DNA of 64,000 nt, from assembly GCA_009782175.1 (NCBI GenBank), contig WRKR01000001.1, positions 1 through 64,000 of the forward strand, written 5' to 3'. The DNA is from Cystobacterineae bacterium (lineage in GTDB: Bacteria; Myxococcota; Myxococcia; Myxococcales; Myxococcaceae). This document shows, piece by piece, positions 26,221-35,652 of this stretch (its first letter is position 1; every line of letters starts with the position of its first letter). Below the pieces are notes generated by a model. It was not told the DNA's origin. It searched no databases and saw nothing but the letters and a program-made list of their open reading frames with translations. A program made the position numbers and the translations under genes.

Positions 26221-28373
26221 GCGGCTCGCGTTGGCAATTGCTGTTGAGAGACTTGGGTGCAGCGTTTGCATTCTCAAGCCTGCTCTTTTCTTTTCTGCTT
26301 CCAAGTTGGGTTGCTCTTCTTTTCGGCGCCTGCCTGTTGCTTTCCATTTTTGGGGTTCGTCCACTGCAAAAATTGGAGCTGGCCTCAGCTTTGCTGTTGC
26401 TGGTTTTCGCAATCCCTTTGTTCACATCCGCACTCTTTGGGAAAATAGATTTCGTCATTGCTGCGTGCTGCTTTGCTTGCATTTTCTCAGCGCTGCGGAT
26501 GTTAAGAACGCCCGATGAGCCCACCAACGCTCAAGTAAACCTTGGCGCTTTGTTGATGATGATAGGAGGCGCAGCTCTCACAGGAGAGTTGTGGTATCTC
26601 TTTAGCCTCTGCGGGTTTGCCACCTTCACCTCCATCTCCATGGGAATGAGTGTCCTGCAACACCATGGAGCCAAGCCCTCTGAAATGCGCCCCGCTTTAT
26701 ATCGGATTGGCATGGGCATTTCCATGGCATTTGTCGGCATGGTTTTTCTCTTCATTCTCTTCCCTCGGCTGTCATGGAAAATAGGGCACCTCCCTCTCCC
26801 ACAAAGCTTGGGGGCCGTCACAGGCCTCTCAAACACCGTTAAACTCCAAAGCAATGGCAACATTAAAACCAGTCCGCGTATTATCGCCAGAATCCAACTC
26901 AAGCCAGATCCACAACAGTCTCAACTCAACCATTATTGGGTTGCACGCTATTATCGCGACTTTGACGGGAAAGAATGGCATTCACCTCGAGTGGGGAAAA
27001 CAACTGACTCACAAATTATTCTTCCTCGCAAAAATGGAAAAAAGTTTTCCCAACAGATTGAATTGCTTCCTGCCTATGGCTCAACAACGCTCATCGCTTT
27101 GGATAGGCCATTTCTTTTTTTTGAGCTGATGCGGCCAACAACCCAAGGGGACATTCGTGTTTCAATGACAGAGTTTAAGGACTCCGAAGTCCAAGCCACC
27201 TTCAACGCAACCTCCTTGAGTTATCATGCACAAAGCTTCATTCCAGAGGCTGAGCCAGAGCTGGTTTCAACGGACAACATTGAAAGTACACAAAATGACA
27301 ACCCCAAACCCATTGCCGTGCTTCCGCTGAAAACACCTCTCAAAATTTATACAAACCCTTTGGCCACAGACAAAGCGCTGAGCCCTTCTTCTGCAGAAAA
27401 CATACACGCTGCTCCCCATATGGATGAAGAGCTCAACAGCTATAAGAGGCTTCCAGAAAACGTCGATCCTCGCATTGCAGTGCTCGCTCAAGAGATTTTG
27501 AAAACAGAAAAATCCCCTCTCAAAGCCGCAAAGTTGATTGAAAACTATCTCTCTCAAAACTTGCAATATTCCCTTGAAGAAAGCATCCATGAAGAAGAGC
27601 CTCTCTCTGAATTCTTGTTCACCAAAAAACGAGGACACTGCGAGCAATTTGCAACTGCCTTTGCTATCCTGCTTCGCCAAGGAGGCTTTGCGTCGCGTGT
27701 CGTCGCTGGTTTTTTTGGAGGAGAGCGGCTCGGAAACCGTTATATATTGCGTGCCGGCGATGCTCACGCCTGGACTCAAGTGTATGACAATAACCTGGGT
27801 TGGGTCAGCTTCGACGCAACACCACCCACCGGGCGACAGGCTCGGCCTAACGCTTTTCTCGCATGGGCTTTGGAAATTCAAGAAACGGTCGATTCTTGGT
27901 GGCGCTCCAAAGTCGTCGACTATTCCTTGGGCGATCAGACAAAAATGGCCAAGTCACTGCTTCGCCCCAAAACACAAGCAACAGAAATTCGATGGAAGCC
28001 ACTTGCCCTCCATGGGCAAGGGCTGTGGCTATTGGTTTTCCCGCTTTTTTTAGGTTGCTTTCTCTATTTGAGAAGACGCAAGTTGCCACCTGAAACACGC
28101 TTTCTGAAACTTCTTGAGCGCCGCCTTCAAAAATTAAACTTTCTCAACCCCCAAACACCTTCTGTTGAAACCCTCTTGGCGCTTCTCAAAAAACAACACC
28201 ACCCACTCAAACCGTACATTGAATCTGCTTATTTGCACTATTTGCGCTGGAGGTTTGACAACATTCCCTATGAGTCTCAAACCGCACGAAAACTTCTGAA
28301 ACCTTTTAAAGGCAAGGCTTTGGAAAAAAATCCACCAAAGCAGCTTGAAAAATTCCAGCAAAATAAAACTTAG
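26217..28373 (+). CDS. Transglutaminase-like membrane protein (TgpA/DUF3488 type)
   Basis: The 718-residue protein begins with about six hydrophobic helices (residues about 10-195, DUF3488-like). A transglutaminase core follows with Cys475 (RGHCEQFATAF), His517 (DAHAW) and Asp533 (FDATPP), a complete triad. A final membrane helix (about 600-622) and a short tail end the protein. TgpA-like proteins are inner-membrane enzymes with a periplasmic catalytic domain. Coupled to DUF58 by ATGA; its stop overlaps the convergent recO stop by 4 bp. Confidence 0.93.
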   Translation: MSGSRWQLLLRDLGAAFAFSSLLFSFLLPSWVALLFGACLLLSIFGVRPLQKLELASALLLLVFAIPLFTSALFGKIDFVIAACCFACIFSALRMLRTPDEPTNAQVNLGALLMMIGGAALTGELWYLFSLCGFATFTSISMGMSVLQHHGAKPSEMRPALYRIGMGISMAFVGMVFLFILFPRLSWKIGHLPLPQSLGAVTGLSNTVKLQSNGNIKTSPRIIARIQLKPDPQQSQLNHYWVARYYRDFDGKEWHSPRVGKTTDSQIILPRKNGKKFSQQIELLPAYGSTTLIALDRPFLFFELMRPTTQGDIRVSMTEFKDSEVQATFNATSLSYHAQSFIPEAEPELVSTDNIESTQNDNPKPIAVLPLKTPLKIYTNPLATDKALSPSSAENIHAAPHMDEELNSYKRLPENVDPRIAVLAQEILKTEKSPLKAAKLIENYLSQNLQYSLEESIHEEEPLSEFLFTKKRGHCEQFATAFAILLRQGGFASRVVAGFFGGERLGNRYILRAGDAHAWTQVYDNNLGWVSFDATPPTGRQARPNAFLAWALEIQETVDSWWRSKVVDYSLGDQTKMAKSLLRPKTQATEIRWKPLALHGQGLWLLVFPLFLGCFLYLRRRKLPPETRFLKLLERRLQKLNFLNPQTPSVETLLALLKKQHHPLKPYIESAYLHYLRWRFDNIPYESQTARKLLKPFKGKALEKNPPKQLEKFQQNKT

Positions 28374-29107
28374 GTGGCTATCTCGTCCATAAAGGCCCGG
28401 GCTTTCAATTCCTTGCCCAAATGAAAAAACCAAAGCTTATCCAAAAACAAACGCATTTCTAAAATCTGCCTCTCATTGGGAAGCTGTTTTAGCTTGGACT
28501 GTCTTTGCAGCCCCCAAAAAACCTCGAGCGTTTCTTTTGAAAGGACAAGCTGCTCCTTGGCTTGTGTTGAGCAACTCATGCATATAACGCCTTCCGGCAA
28601 TGAAGCCATAACGGATTGCCCCAACACCTGTGCATGGCAACGCTCGCAAGAATGAAGCCTGGGCGACCACCCCGCATAACTGAGCATCGCCAACTCAAAC
28701 TTTATCAACGGCGCAACCGCAGCCGGAGCTTGTTGGAGGTTTTTCATCAATCGCATCAACAAGGAAAATATGCCTCCCATCGGCTCGCCCTCTTGGCAAA
28801 TTTCCCTGCATAACTCCAAAGCATACATCGCCTTTGCTGTTGCTTCTAAACTCTTGCGGAGCTGCGGGAAACCATCCATCACTTCAACTTTTTCCAGACG
28901 CCACAGCCCATAGGCACGTGGCCTTAGCCACACCTTTAACCAACTTCCCAATTCAATCCCCCCTGCAAAACGTTTTTGGCTGCTCTTGGCCTTGGCTGCA
29001 AATGCCGAAACCCTTCCATGGCGACAAGTCAACAACTCAATAACCCTATCGGCTTCAGAAAAATCTCTGCGCAGCGTTACGACAGCATCATCCACAACTG
29101 TTTTCAC
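28370..29107 (-). CDS. recO: DNA repair protein RecO
   Basis: RecO works with RecR and RecF to load RecA on gapped DNA. The 245-residue protein has an N-terminal OB-fold-like region (DFSEADRVIELLTCRHGRVS) and a zinc-binding pair CERC...CMSC in the C-terminal half. GTG start at 29107. It lies 34 bp after the TPR lipoprotein gene on the same strand. Confidence 0.92.
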   Translation of the reverse strand: MKTVVDDAVVTLRRDFSEADRVIELLTCRHGRVSAFAAKAKSSQKRFAGGIELGSWLKVWLRPRAYGLWRLEKVEVMDGFPQLRKSLEATAKAMYALELCREICQEGEPMGGIFSLLMRLMKNLQQAPAAVAPLIKFELAMLSYAGWSPRLHSCERCHAQVLGQSVMASLPEGVICMSCSTQAKEQLVLSKETLEVFWGLQRQSKLKQLPNERQILEMRLFLDKLWFFHLGKELKARAFMDEIAT

Positions 29108-29141
29108 AATGCCGGCCTAACATAGAAAACAAATGCCACAC

Positions 29142-29984
29142 TCATTCTTTAATTGAAATAAAGGCTTCAGGCTCCACCCACGCCTTGGCAGGTGCCTCCA
29201 GGCTTTGTTGGCAACTTCGCTTGGTGGCTTCTTCCGCATCCGTCGCCTTGGCAACACAGGCTTCAAAAGCTTGGGCGGCCTCTTGAGGTTTTTGAAGCTC
29301 CAACAAACAACTTCCATGTTGTCGGTGAGCGTCTGCATATTCAGAGCAATGCCTGGCAAACATCTCCAGTTGCTCACAGGCTGACAAAAGCTCGCCCTGC
29401 GCTTTATAAACAGAAGACAACATGAAATAGGCCAGGCAGAAGGATGGGTTTTGGGCAAGAGACTGATGAAGGTTCCTTTGGGCCAATTCAAAATTCCCAG
29501 ACTGGAAATAGGCCCAACCCAAATTGGCTCGAGCTAAATAAGGCGTGGAATACATGAGGTCGTCCAAAACTTCCTCATAGAGAGCAATGGCTTCTTCATA
29601 ACGCCCTTGCTCAGCAAGCAAATTCCCCAAGTTCACCTTGGCCTGCGAATATCCCGCCTTCTGGCGCAAAGCTTCTCTATAAAAAGCCTCCGCCTCCACA
29701 GGCCTCTTAAAACTTAAATGAAACAACACCGCCTTGGCATGGACAGCCTCTGTCAGCTGTGGATCCAAAGCCAAGGCCTGCTCAAACTCATATAAAGCGG
29801 CTTGTGGGCTCGTCTGCTGCGCATAAATGCCCAAGTCATAATGCGCCAGTGCCCCCTCCCTCTCTCTTTGCGTTGGAAAGTGTTTGCAAGCAAACAAAAA
29901 CAAAAAACACACCCCCAAACCAACACATGCCCCTCTTCTCAAAACAACCATGGCTTTTAAGCACACAGCACTCGTATAGCGCAT
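29142..29984 (-). CDS. TPR lipoprotein, PilF/Tgl-like
   Basis: A 280-residue protein with a signal peptide and lipobox FLFAC (Cys33), so probably anchored in the outer membrane. Five or six TPR units follow (for example AKVNLGNLLAEQGRYEEAIA and RANLGWAYFQSGNFELAQ), and a short acidic tail. PilF/PilW/Tgl pilotins, needed for assembling the type IV pilus secretin, have this layout and size; this role is an inference from architecture. ATG at residue 12 is an alternative start and would give a more typical signal peptide. Confidence 0.85.
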   Translation of the reverse strand: MRYTSAVCLKAMVVLRRGACVGLGVCFLFLFACKHFPTQREREGALAHYDLGIYAQQTSPQAALYEFEQALALDPQLTEAVHAKAVLFHLSFKRPVEAEAFYREALRQKAGYSQAKVNLGNLLAEQGRYEEAIALYEEVLDDLMYSTPYLARANLGWAYFQSGNFELAQRNLHQSLAQNPSFCLAYFMLSSVYKAQGELLSACEQLEMFARHCSEYADAHRQHGSCLLELQKPQEAAQAFEACVAKATDAEEATKRSCQQSLEAPAKAWVEPEAFISIKE

Positions 29985-30028
29985 GCTTATTGGCTAACCA
30001 GCTTCCTTAGAAAATACCATGAAAGCCT

Positions 30029-30493
30029 TCAAAAAAGACGGCGCATCTCCACATGGGGCATTCCCGCCTCATGAAAAACTTCCGAGGAAACAACAAAACC
30101 CTCTCTCTCATAAAAGGACTGAGCGGAAACTTGCGCATGCAGGCTTAGCCCGTCCAGGCCCAGTCCTTTGGCCTCTTTTGTCAATGCCTCCAATAAAGCC
30201 TTCCCTATGCCTGCACCCCGGCTTGAGCGAAGCACCGCCATACGCCCCAATTGCCCCCACCGCCCCCGCTCCCCTGGAGGAGCTTCCTTGAGGACCAGCA
30301 GCCGCCCCGTGCCCACGGCATGCCCTTGTTGATAGGCCAATAAGTGAAAGGCTTCCCTCTCCAATAACTCACTTTCCAGCTCCATCGACATCCCTTGTTC
30401 TTCAATGAAAACAACTTCTTGTATTGCAAGCACTTGCATCAGCTCGCCATCGCTTCTTGTAGGCTCAATGCGTATGGTGGACTCAAAATTCAT
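30029..30493 (-). CDS. GNAT family N-acetyltransferase
   Basis: A 154-residue single-domain GNAT protein. The acetyl-CoA loop motif is LGRMAVLRSSRGAGIGKAL (about 81-99), preceded by VGTGRLL and followed by SLHAQVSAQSFYEREGF, typical of the ElaA/YjcF group. Substrate unknown. Start ATG at 30493 has GAGG 9 nt upstream. Lies 44 bp upstream of the TPR lipoprotein gene. Confidence 0.9.
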   Translation of the reverse strand: MNFESTIRIEPTRSDGELMQVLAIQEVVFIEEQGMSMELESELLEREAFHLLAYQQGHAVGTGRLLVLKEAPPGERGRWGQLGRMAVLRSSRGAGIGKALLEALTKEAKGLGLDGLSLHAQVSAQSFYEREGFVVSSEVFHEAGMPHVEMRRLF

Positions 30494-30553
30494 CGTGGAA
30501 CCTCATCATGTTCTTAACGTCAAGGCAAAATTTATAGTAGCCTTTAGTCTGCT

Positions 30554-31651
30554 ATGCGTTTTTTCATTGTGCGTTTTTTTATGGCGCGTTTTTTCATGGT
30601 GCATTCTCTTATTGTCCTCGTCGCTTTGCTGACTTGCTTCCCCGTCTTCGCTCAAGTTCCCAAAATAACCATTTTTGGTGATGGGCGTCGCCCTTCTTTT
30701 AAAACAGAAGAGATTGATAAAAAATTTATGCGCTCTCGCCTGGCTCGAGCGCTCAATGAGGGCACATCCGATGACAACTGCAAGGCATTGCTCGGAGGGC
30801 TTTTGACGGCTCTGGCTGAAACAGCACCCTTCTTTCACAACAGAGACGAAAACCTCCACGTGGATCCACACCTGTTGGCCGCCATTGAAAGCCAACTCAA
30901 TAGCCCCACCTTCCCCGCAAGCGCATACTTCGTCACCATGGCCAGACAAGTGCTCATCAAAAAACGCATGCCCGAAGAATGGCTTAAAACCGCAGAAAAA
31001 ATTAACGCAACCTATAACATCATCGACTTGAGCAAACTGAAGATGATCAGCGAAGGCCTTAGCCCCATTGACAGCTTCCTCCTCACTTTGCCCATGCTCA
31101 AACAACGCTTCGATGAAGACGTCCTCTCTGTCACCAGTGCCTCTAAAACAGATGTGCTTACGGAATTCAAAGACACCTATATAGACAGAGAAGTCTCTTT
31201 CTCTGGCCTGCAGCTTGTCGACATCAAAATCCCTCCCAGAAACACCAGACAACAAAGGACGGCTACGCCCCTGAGCCAACTTGAAGCTTTGGTCGCCGAA
31301 TTAACTTGGGTCATCCCAGGACAACAAACCAATTCGCACACCTTCGGCCTCGAAAGGCCACGACCACCCAAAGCCATTGTGGTGCGCGCACTCCTCACGC
31401 CACGCCAATATATAAACCTCGACCGTATACCCAAAGGCGCAAAGCTGATCGTCAAAGGACGCCTCTGGTCCACCAATGAAGATCTAACCAAAGTCGAAAT
31501 ACACAACGCCTTGCTTTTTGAAGACAGAGATTGGTCCAAAGGTGTGCTGCTCGCCCTACCCGGTATGACGGACAAATGCCCCTTCACCACCAACGACTTG
31601 ATGGGAATTTTGCCAGAACAACCCGGAGGGTTTAACCGCAACAGAAGATAA
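30554..31651 (+). CDS. Secreted or membrane-anchored protein of unknown function
   Basis: The 365-residue protein has a basic/aromatic start and a hydrophobic signal segment ending near PVFAQ (about 35). The N-terminal residues RFF-V/A repeat arises from a 15-bp tandem repeat, so the true start could be the ATG at codon 1, 10 or 15. The rest is soluble, with no recognised domain. It abuts tatD with no gap (TAA then ATG), so an operon with tatD-tcdA is likely. Function unknown. Confidence 0.8.
   Translation: MRFFIVRFFMARFFMVHSLIVLVALLTCFPVFAQVPKITIFGDGRRPSFKTEEIDKKFMRSRLARALNEGTSDDNCKALLGGLLTALAETAPFFHNRDENLHVDPHLLAAIESQLNSPTFPASAYFVTMARQVLIKKRMPEEWLKTAEKINATYNIIDLSKLKMISEGLSPIDSFLLTLPMLKQRFDEDVLSVTSASKTDVLTEFKDTYIDREVSFSGLQLVDIKIPPRNTRQQRTATPLSQLEALVAELTWVIPGQQTNSHTFGLERPRPPKAIVVRALLTPRQYINLDRIPKGAKLIVKGRLWSTNEDLTKVEIHNALLFEDRDWSKGVLLALPGMTDKCPFTTNDLMGILPEQPGGFNRNRR
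30557..30601 (+). repeat. 15-bp tandem repeat in a signal-peptide coding region
   Basis: Three consecutive 15-bp units of the form CGTTTTTT[C/T]AT[T/G]G[T/C]G encode the repeated start of the secreted protein at 30554 and span its alternative ATG codons. Being in frame, a gain or loss of a unit would only lengthen or shorten the N-terminus. Confidence 0.85.
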
Positions 31652-32434
31652 ATGTTTGACTCACACTGCCACCTCGACTCCACGCTTTTTCAAGAACCCT
31701 TCCCCCTTCTTCTTCAGCGTGCACATCAAGCCGGCATATGTGGTTTTTTGGTGCCGGCCATTCTCCCAGAGCAATGGGAAAAACTCTCCACGTGGCCAAA
31801 GTTATACCCCTCTTGTTGCATTGCTTTGGGCATGCACCCTTCTGCTTTAGAAGGGCGCGAAACCAAAGAAAAACACGACCTCCTTGAGCGCTTGGAAACC
31901 TTGTTGCCCAAGGCTTGCGCCGTGGGGGAGTGCGGTTTGGACAAAAAACTCGGGAAGGTGGTTGCCCTTGAAAAACAGGTAGAGTGGTTTTCCGCGCAGC
32001 TTTTGCTGGCCAAAAAACATGCACTCCCCTTGGTCATTCACTGCCAAGGCGCTTATGGCATTCTGCTCGAGTTGCTCAAACAATATGCGCCACTCCCCGC
32101 CGGCTTTGTCCTCCATAGCTTCAGCGGCTCCGCTCAAAGCATTGCAGCCTTTGCTCAACTCGGTGGATATTTCTCTTATTCAGGAAATATTTGCCGCCCC
32201 AATGCCCGAAAAGCCCTCCTCGCTTTGCACAAAACTCCCCTGGAACGCCTCCTCTTCGAAACCGATGCACCCTTCCAAACACCCTTTCCTCTCCATGGCC
32301 AAACCAATGAGCCTGCCTTCCTCAAAACCATTGTCCACAAAGCCTCCTCGCTTTTGGGAATTCCTCCAGAAAAACTCGCGGACTTGAGCTTTCTCAATGC
32401 GCAACGGCTTTTCTCTCTGCCCCACCCACCATGA
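31652..32434 (+). CDS. tatD: TatD family metal-dependent DNase
   Basis: A TIM-barrel metallohydrolase of 260 residues with all usual ligands: DSHCHLD at 3-9, GECGLD, VIHCQ, HSFSG and FETDAP. TatD proteins are 3'-5' exonucleases linked to DNA repair and degradation. It abuts the preceding gene and overlaps tcdA by ATGA. Confidence 0.93.
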   Translation: MFDSHCHLDSTLFQEPFPLLLQRAHQAGICGFLVPAILPEQWEKLSTWPKLYPSCCIALGMHPSALEGRETKEKHDLLERLETLLPKACAVGECGLDKKLGKVVALEKQVEWFSAQLLLAKKHALPLVIHCQGAYGILLELLKQYAPLPAGFVLHSFSGSAQSIAAFAQLGGYFSYSGNICRPNARKALLALHKTPLERLLFETDAPFQTPFPLHGQTNEPAFLKTIVHKASSLLGIPPEKLADLSFLNAQRLFSLPHPP

Positions 32435-33204
32435 ATGGCTTTCACCCCTATTTTGAGCGTATACAAAAACTCCTCGGAAACCCCCTCTTTGAGCGTCTTC
32501 AAAAAGCCCACATCCTCGTTGTCGGCCTCGGTGGTGTCGGCAGTTATGCCGTCGAAGCTTTGGTGCGCTCCGGCGTCGGCATGCTGACGCTTGTGGATTT
32601 CGACTTGCTTAGCGCTTCAAATATAAACCGACAACTGCATGCCATGCCATGCCACATTGCCAGGCCCAAAGTGGAATTGATGGCTGAGCGCTGCTTGGCC
32701 ATTAACCCGCAGCTGCGCCTCATAAAGCAATGCTTGAGTTACCATCCACATAACGCGGATACCATCCTCAATGCCCCTAAAGAGACACCTTATGCCGTCG
32801 CCATTGACGCCATCGACCAGACCCAAAACAAGCTGCACCTCATCCACAACTGCATGCAACGCAAACTGCCTCTCATAAGCGCCATGGGCGCAGCAGGACG
32901 CTTAAACCCCGCCGCCATTCGCTCGGATGATTTGGCGCATACGCAAATGGACCCCTTCGCCAAAAATATACGCCGACAACTGCGACGAAAATATGGGTGC
33001 TCCTTCTCCTCCCCTACCAACGTCACCGCCATTTATTCCACGGAAATTCGAAACCCAAACGCCTTGGCTCCACGCCCCTCTCCCCTGGTGGATGGCCAAG
33101 AGAGCCCCCATGGCCACCAAACCCTCGGAAGCGCCGTGTTTGTTACCGCCGTATTCGGCATGCACGCAGCCGCAGCCGCCATTGCAAAACTGAACTCCCT
33201 ATAA
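32431..33204 (+). CDS. tcdA: tRNA threonylcarbamoyladenosine dehydratase (E1-like)
   Basis: The 257-residue ThiF-fold enzyme has the ATP-binding GLGGVGSYA motif at about 32-40, DFDLL, INRQ and a later DAIDQTQNK; TcdA/CsdL cyclises t6A37 to ct6A in tRNA using ATP. The E1-like CxxC zinc motifs of ThiF/MoeB are absent, which fits TcdA. Coupled to tatD by a 4-bp overlap. Confidence 0.9.
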   Translation: MNGFHPYFERIQKLLGNPLFERLQKAHILVVGLGGVGSYAVEALVRSGVGMLTLVDFDLLSASNINRQLHAMPCHIARPKVELMAERCLAINPQLRLIKQCLSYHPHNADTILNAPKETPYAVAIDAIDQTQNKLHLIHNCMQRKLPLISAMGAAGRLNPAAIRSDDLAHTQMDPFAKNIRRQLRRKYGCSFSSPTNVTAIYSTEIRNPNALAPRPSPLVDGQESPHGHQTLGSAVFVTAVFGMHAAAAAIAKLNSL

Positions 33205-33217
33205 CAAAGTGAACTCC

Positions 33218-34207
33218 CTATAACAAAGTACTTTGGGCCTTTAAAACAGGGGCTTTCCCCTGGGAAACCTCTGCCTCGCAGACTTTGAAAAAAGGACACA
33301 ACACACACCTCCCCGGTACATTCGTTTTTAGGAAACAGGACTCTTCCAATGCCGTGTTGCTGGGCACATCCAACAGCTTCGCCTTCATGGCCTCTGTGCT
33401 GGCTTTGAAAAAAGCACGGAATTTTTGAATGGCCCCTTCATCTATGACGAAACTCTGTTCCATTTTCTGGTTTAAATAAACCAAGCTGACACGCGAGCCC
33501 AACGCAGGAAAACCATGGCGAGCTTCAACAAACAAAGCATAGCCAACCACCTGCTCCACGTTTCCTTCATTGGGGCTTCCTGTCTTCCAATCCACAATGT
33601 GCACGCTTTGGCTTTCGTCGACAAAAGCCACATCCGGCATGGCAAACAGGCGTATGCCTTCCAATATGAAAAAAGAGCTTTCAAAATCCTTGCTGTCCGC
33701 TTCAAGCACTTGCCCTGGCTTAAGCTTTTGAAAAAGACGCGGCCATGCGGACTCCATAAAATAACTCAAAGCAGCCTCAACCGTTTGCCAGTTGCTTTTC
33801 CACTCTTCTGCTGACACTTCCACAGCGTTGGCATGCTCCACCAGCCCCCCAAATGACTTGGAAAACTGCCCTTGCCAAACACCATCGCGGGAAGCCGCAA
33901 ACTCCCGGCGCATATGCTGGCGAAGAGAGCTCATCATCTCCTCAAATGCTACAGGCTGCGCCGACAACCACTTCAACAAACTCTTGCGAATGGCCTCGTG
34001 CACCGCGTTGCCCGCCCATGCATAGCGGTTTGTCAGCTTTTTGAGCGCATAAAGCTGCTTCACCCTCGGCGGCGCCTCCCTCTCCCACCCTCCCCAGGAG
34101 AGGTAATAGTGGTAAAAATAAGCACGCTCACAACTCACCAACTTTTCATGGCGTGACTTGGACCAGGAAAAAAGGTTTTCAAGTTTAGGCCTCAAACAAA
34201 ACTCCAT
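33218..34207 (-). CDS. PD-(D/E)XK nuclease of Cas4/AddB/RecB type with iron-sulfur cysteines
   Basis: Numbering from the ATG at 34207 (329 residues): a conserved His in GNAVHEAI (His70), Asp192 in MPDVAF and DWK (Asp206, Lys208) form a PD-(D/E)XK active site. Cys26 (SCERAYFY) and a C-terminal CVLCPFFKVC give the one-plus-three cysteine pattern of the iron-sulfur staple in Cas4 and AddB. No helicase or cas gene is adjacent, so it looks like a stand-alone exonuclease for DNA repair. The frame runs on to 34357, but that part encodes the 9-bp repeat and is rejected as a start. No strong ribosome site. Confidence 0.85.
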   Translation of the reverse strand: MEFCLRPKLENLFSWSKSRHEKLVSCERAYFYHYYLSWGGWEREAPPRVKQLYALKKLTNRYAWAGNAVHEAIRKSLLKWLSAQPVAFEEMMSSLRQHMRREFAASRDGVWQGQFSKSFGGLVEHANAVEVSAEEWKSNWQTVEAALSYFMESAWPRLFQKLKPGQVLEADSKDFESSFFILEGIRLFAMPDVAFVDESQSVHIVDWKTGSPNEGNVEQVVGYALFVEARHGFPALGSRVSLVYLNQKMEQSFVIDEGAIQKFRAFFKASTEAMKAKLLDVPSNTALEESCFLKTNVPGRCVLCPFFKVCEAEVSQGKAPVLKAQSTLL

Positions 34208-34254
34208 GCTTGGAAAAACACAACCCTTTAACCGCCATAACACACATAACACAA

Positions 34255-34308
34255 TGCACTCCATGCACTCCTTGCACTCCATGCACTGCATGCACTCCCT
34301 GCACTGCA
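34255..34308. repeat. 9-bp tandem repeat, six units
   Basis: Six units of TGCACTCCA (variants ending CCT, GCA, CCC) between the divergent nuclease gene and mutY. Each boundary forms TGCA, so the tract is rich in small palindromes. Confidence 0.95.
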
Positions 34309-34416
34309 ATAAATGCCCTGCACGCCATGCCTTCTGACATGCTATTGCACACCTCAAACCACTTGCGCACCCAAAGCTTCAATGCCAAGCCCAAAGCCAC
34401 CTTTCTCATAACGCCT

Positions 34417-35628
34417 ATGCCCTCAAAAACCTCAAATGCCCAACTCCTGAAGCGCCTTGCCAAATGGTATGCAAAGCATGGGCGCAAACTCCCATGGAGA
34501 GGGTGTGGGGATGCCTATGCCATTTGGGTCAGCGAAATTATGCTGCAACAAACTCAGGTGGGCACGGTGCTTGGCTATTTCGAGCGGTTTATGCAGCGCT
34601 TTCCTCGCTTGGAAAGCCTTGCAAAAGCTCCGCTGGAGGAAGTCCTCTCGCTGTGGCAGGGCCTTGGCTATTATGGCCGCTGCCGCAAACTGCATGCCGC
34701 GGCGCAACAACTGCTTGCGGCGGGGCAAACACAGCTACCCTCAAGCCTTGAGGCCTTGTCTGCCTTGCCGGGCTTTGGGCCTTATACGGCGGGGGCTGTC
34801 GCCTCCATTGCTTTTGGGTTGCCTGTGCCTGCCATTGACGGAAACCTGCTGCGCCTCTGTGCCCGCCTCCATGCGCTGCCCCTCCCCAAGGAGCGGCTTT
34901 TGCCGCAGGTGCACCGCTGGGTAAGCCAACTCCTCCAAACGCCCAGGCCCCCTCGATCGGCTTTTCCTCCAGGCTCCCTCAACCAAGCACTCATGGATTT
35001 GGGAGCCACCGTCTGCAAACCACGTAACCCCCTCTGTACAGAATGCCCCTGGCACTTTGCTTGCCTGGCCTTGGCACAAAACAAGGTGACAACACTGCCT
35101 TTGCGCAAACAAAGCAAACCCAAACCCACGCTCAGCTGGCTTTTGGCCTATATAGAGTTTAAAGGCCAATTGCTCATGGCCCAACACCCCCCCAAAGGCC
35201 TCTTCGGCGGCTTGTGGGGCTTGCCCGGCGTGCCCGTGGAACGCCGCCTCCTCAGCCAAGAGGCCAGCCAGGGAAGCCCCCTCTCTCAACACTTGGGAGG
35301 ATACCCCCTGGCCCTGCTGTGCCAAACCCAGAGAGAGCTTACACACCGCCACCTCCAGCTTTTTGTCTATGCCATGAAGGGAAAAATGCCCCCCAAGGGA
35401 ATGCTACAAAAACTTATGCATTTTGAGGGGACACAAGCCATGGAGCTAAAAACCACAGGTATACAAACAGGGGGGACACAACCTGGGTGTTTCCCTGGCT
35501 ATGCGTGTTTGCGTTGGGTGCCTCGGGAAACGGCTTTGCAATTGCCCACCAGCGCCGCCTTGCGCAAAGCCCTGGAAGCCGCCTTGGCTGCCACCTCCGT
35601 GCATAAGCTTAAGCCAAAACGAGCCTGA
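34417..35628 (+). CDS. mutY: A/G-specific adenine DNA glycosylase
   Basis: MutY removes adenine opposite 8-oxoguanine. From the ATG at 34417 the protein has 403 residues. It shows the catalytic Glu in WVSEIMLQQTQV, the HhH motif LPGFGPYTAGA followed by the Asp region AIDGNLLRL, and a 4Fe-4S loop C-x6-C-x2-C-x5-C (CKPRNPLCTECPWHFAC). A NUDIX-like C-terminal domain with LFGGLWGLPG follows, recognising 8-oxoG. The frame is open back to 34210, but that part is repeat-derived and low in quality. Divergent from the nuclease gene. Confidence 0.94.
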   Translation: MPSKTSNAQLLKRLAKWYAKHGRKLPWRGCGDAYAIWVSEIMLQQTQVGTVLGYFERFMQRFPRLESLAKAPLEEVLSLWQGLGYYGRCRKLHAAAQQLLAAGQTQLPSSLEALSALPGFGPYTAGAVASIAFGLPVPAIDGNLLRLCARLHALPLPKERLLPQVHRWVSQLLQTPRPPRSAFPPGSLNQALMDLGATVCKPRNPLCTECPWHFACLALAQNKVTTLPLRKQSKPKPTLSWLLAYIEFKGQLLMAQHPPKGLFGGLWGLPGVPVERRLLSQEASQGSPLSQHLGGYPLALLCQTQRELTHRHLQLFVYAMKGKMPPKGMLQKLMHFEGTQAMELKTTGIQTGGTQPGCFPGYACLRWVPRETALQLPTSAALRKALEAALAATSVHKLKPKRA

Positions 35629-35652
35629 GGCAGGAGGGTGGAAAAACGGAGC

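Noticed and set aside
30506-31279. 257-codon leftward frame opposite the secreted protein at 30554
   Set aside because: Antisense shadow. The plus-strand frame has a signal peptide and abuts tatD.
34208-34416. Coding extensions of mutY and the nuclease gene into the repeat tract
   Set aside because: They translate the 9-bp repeat into Cys/Thr/Pro or Cys/Met/Glu strings, and the family N-termini begin at the internal ATG codons.
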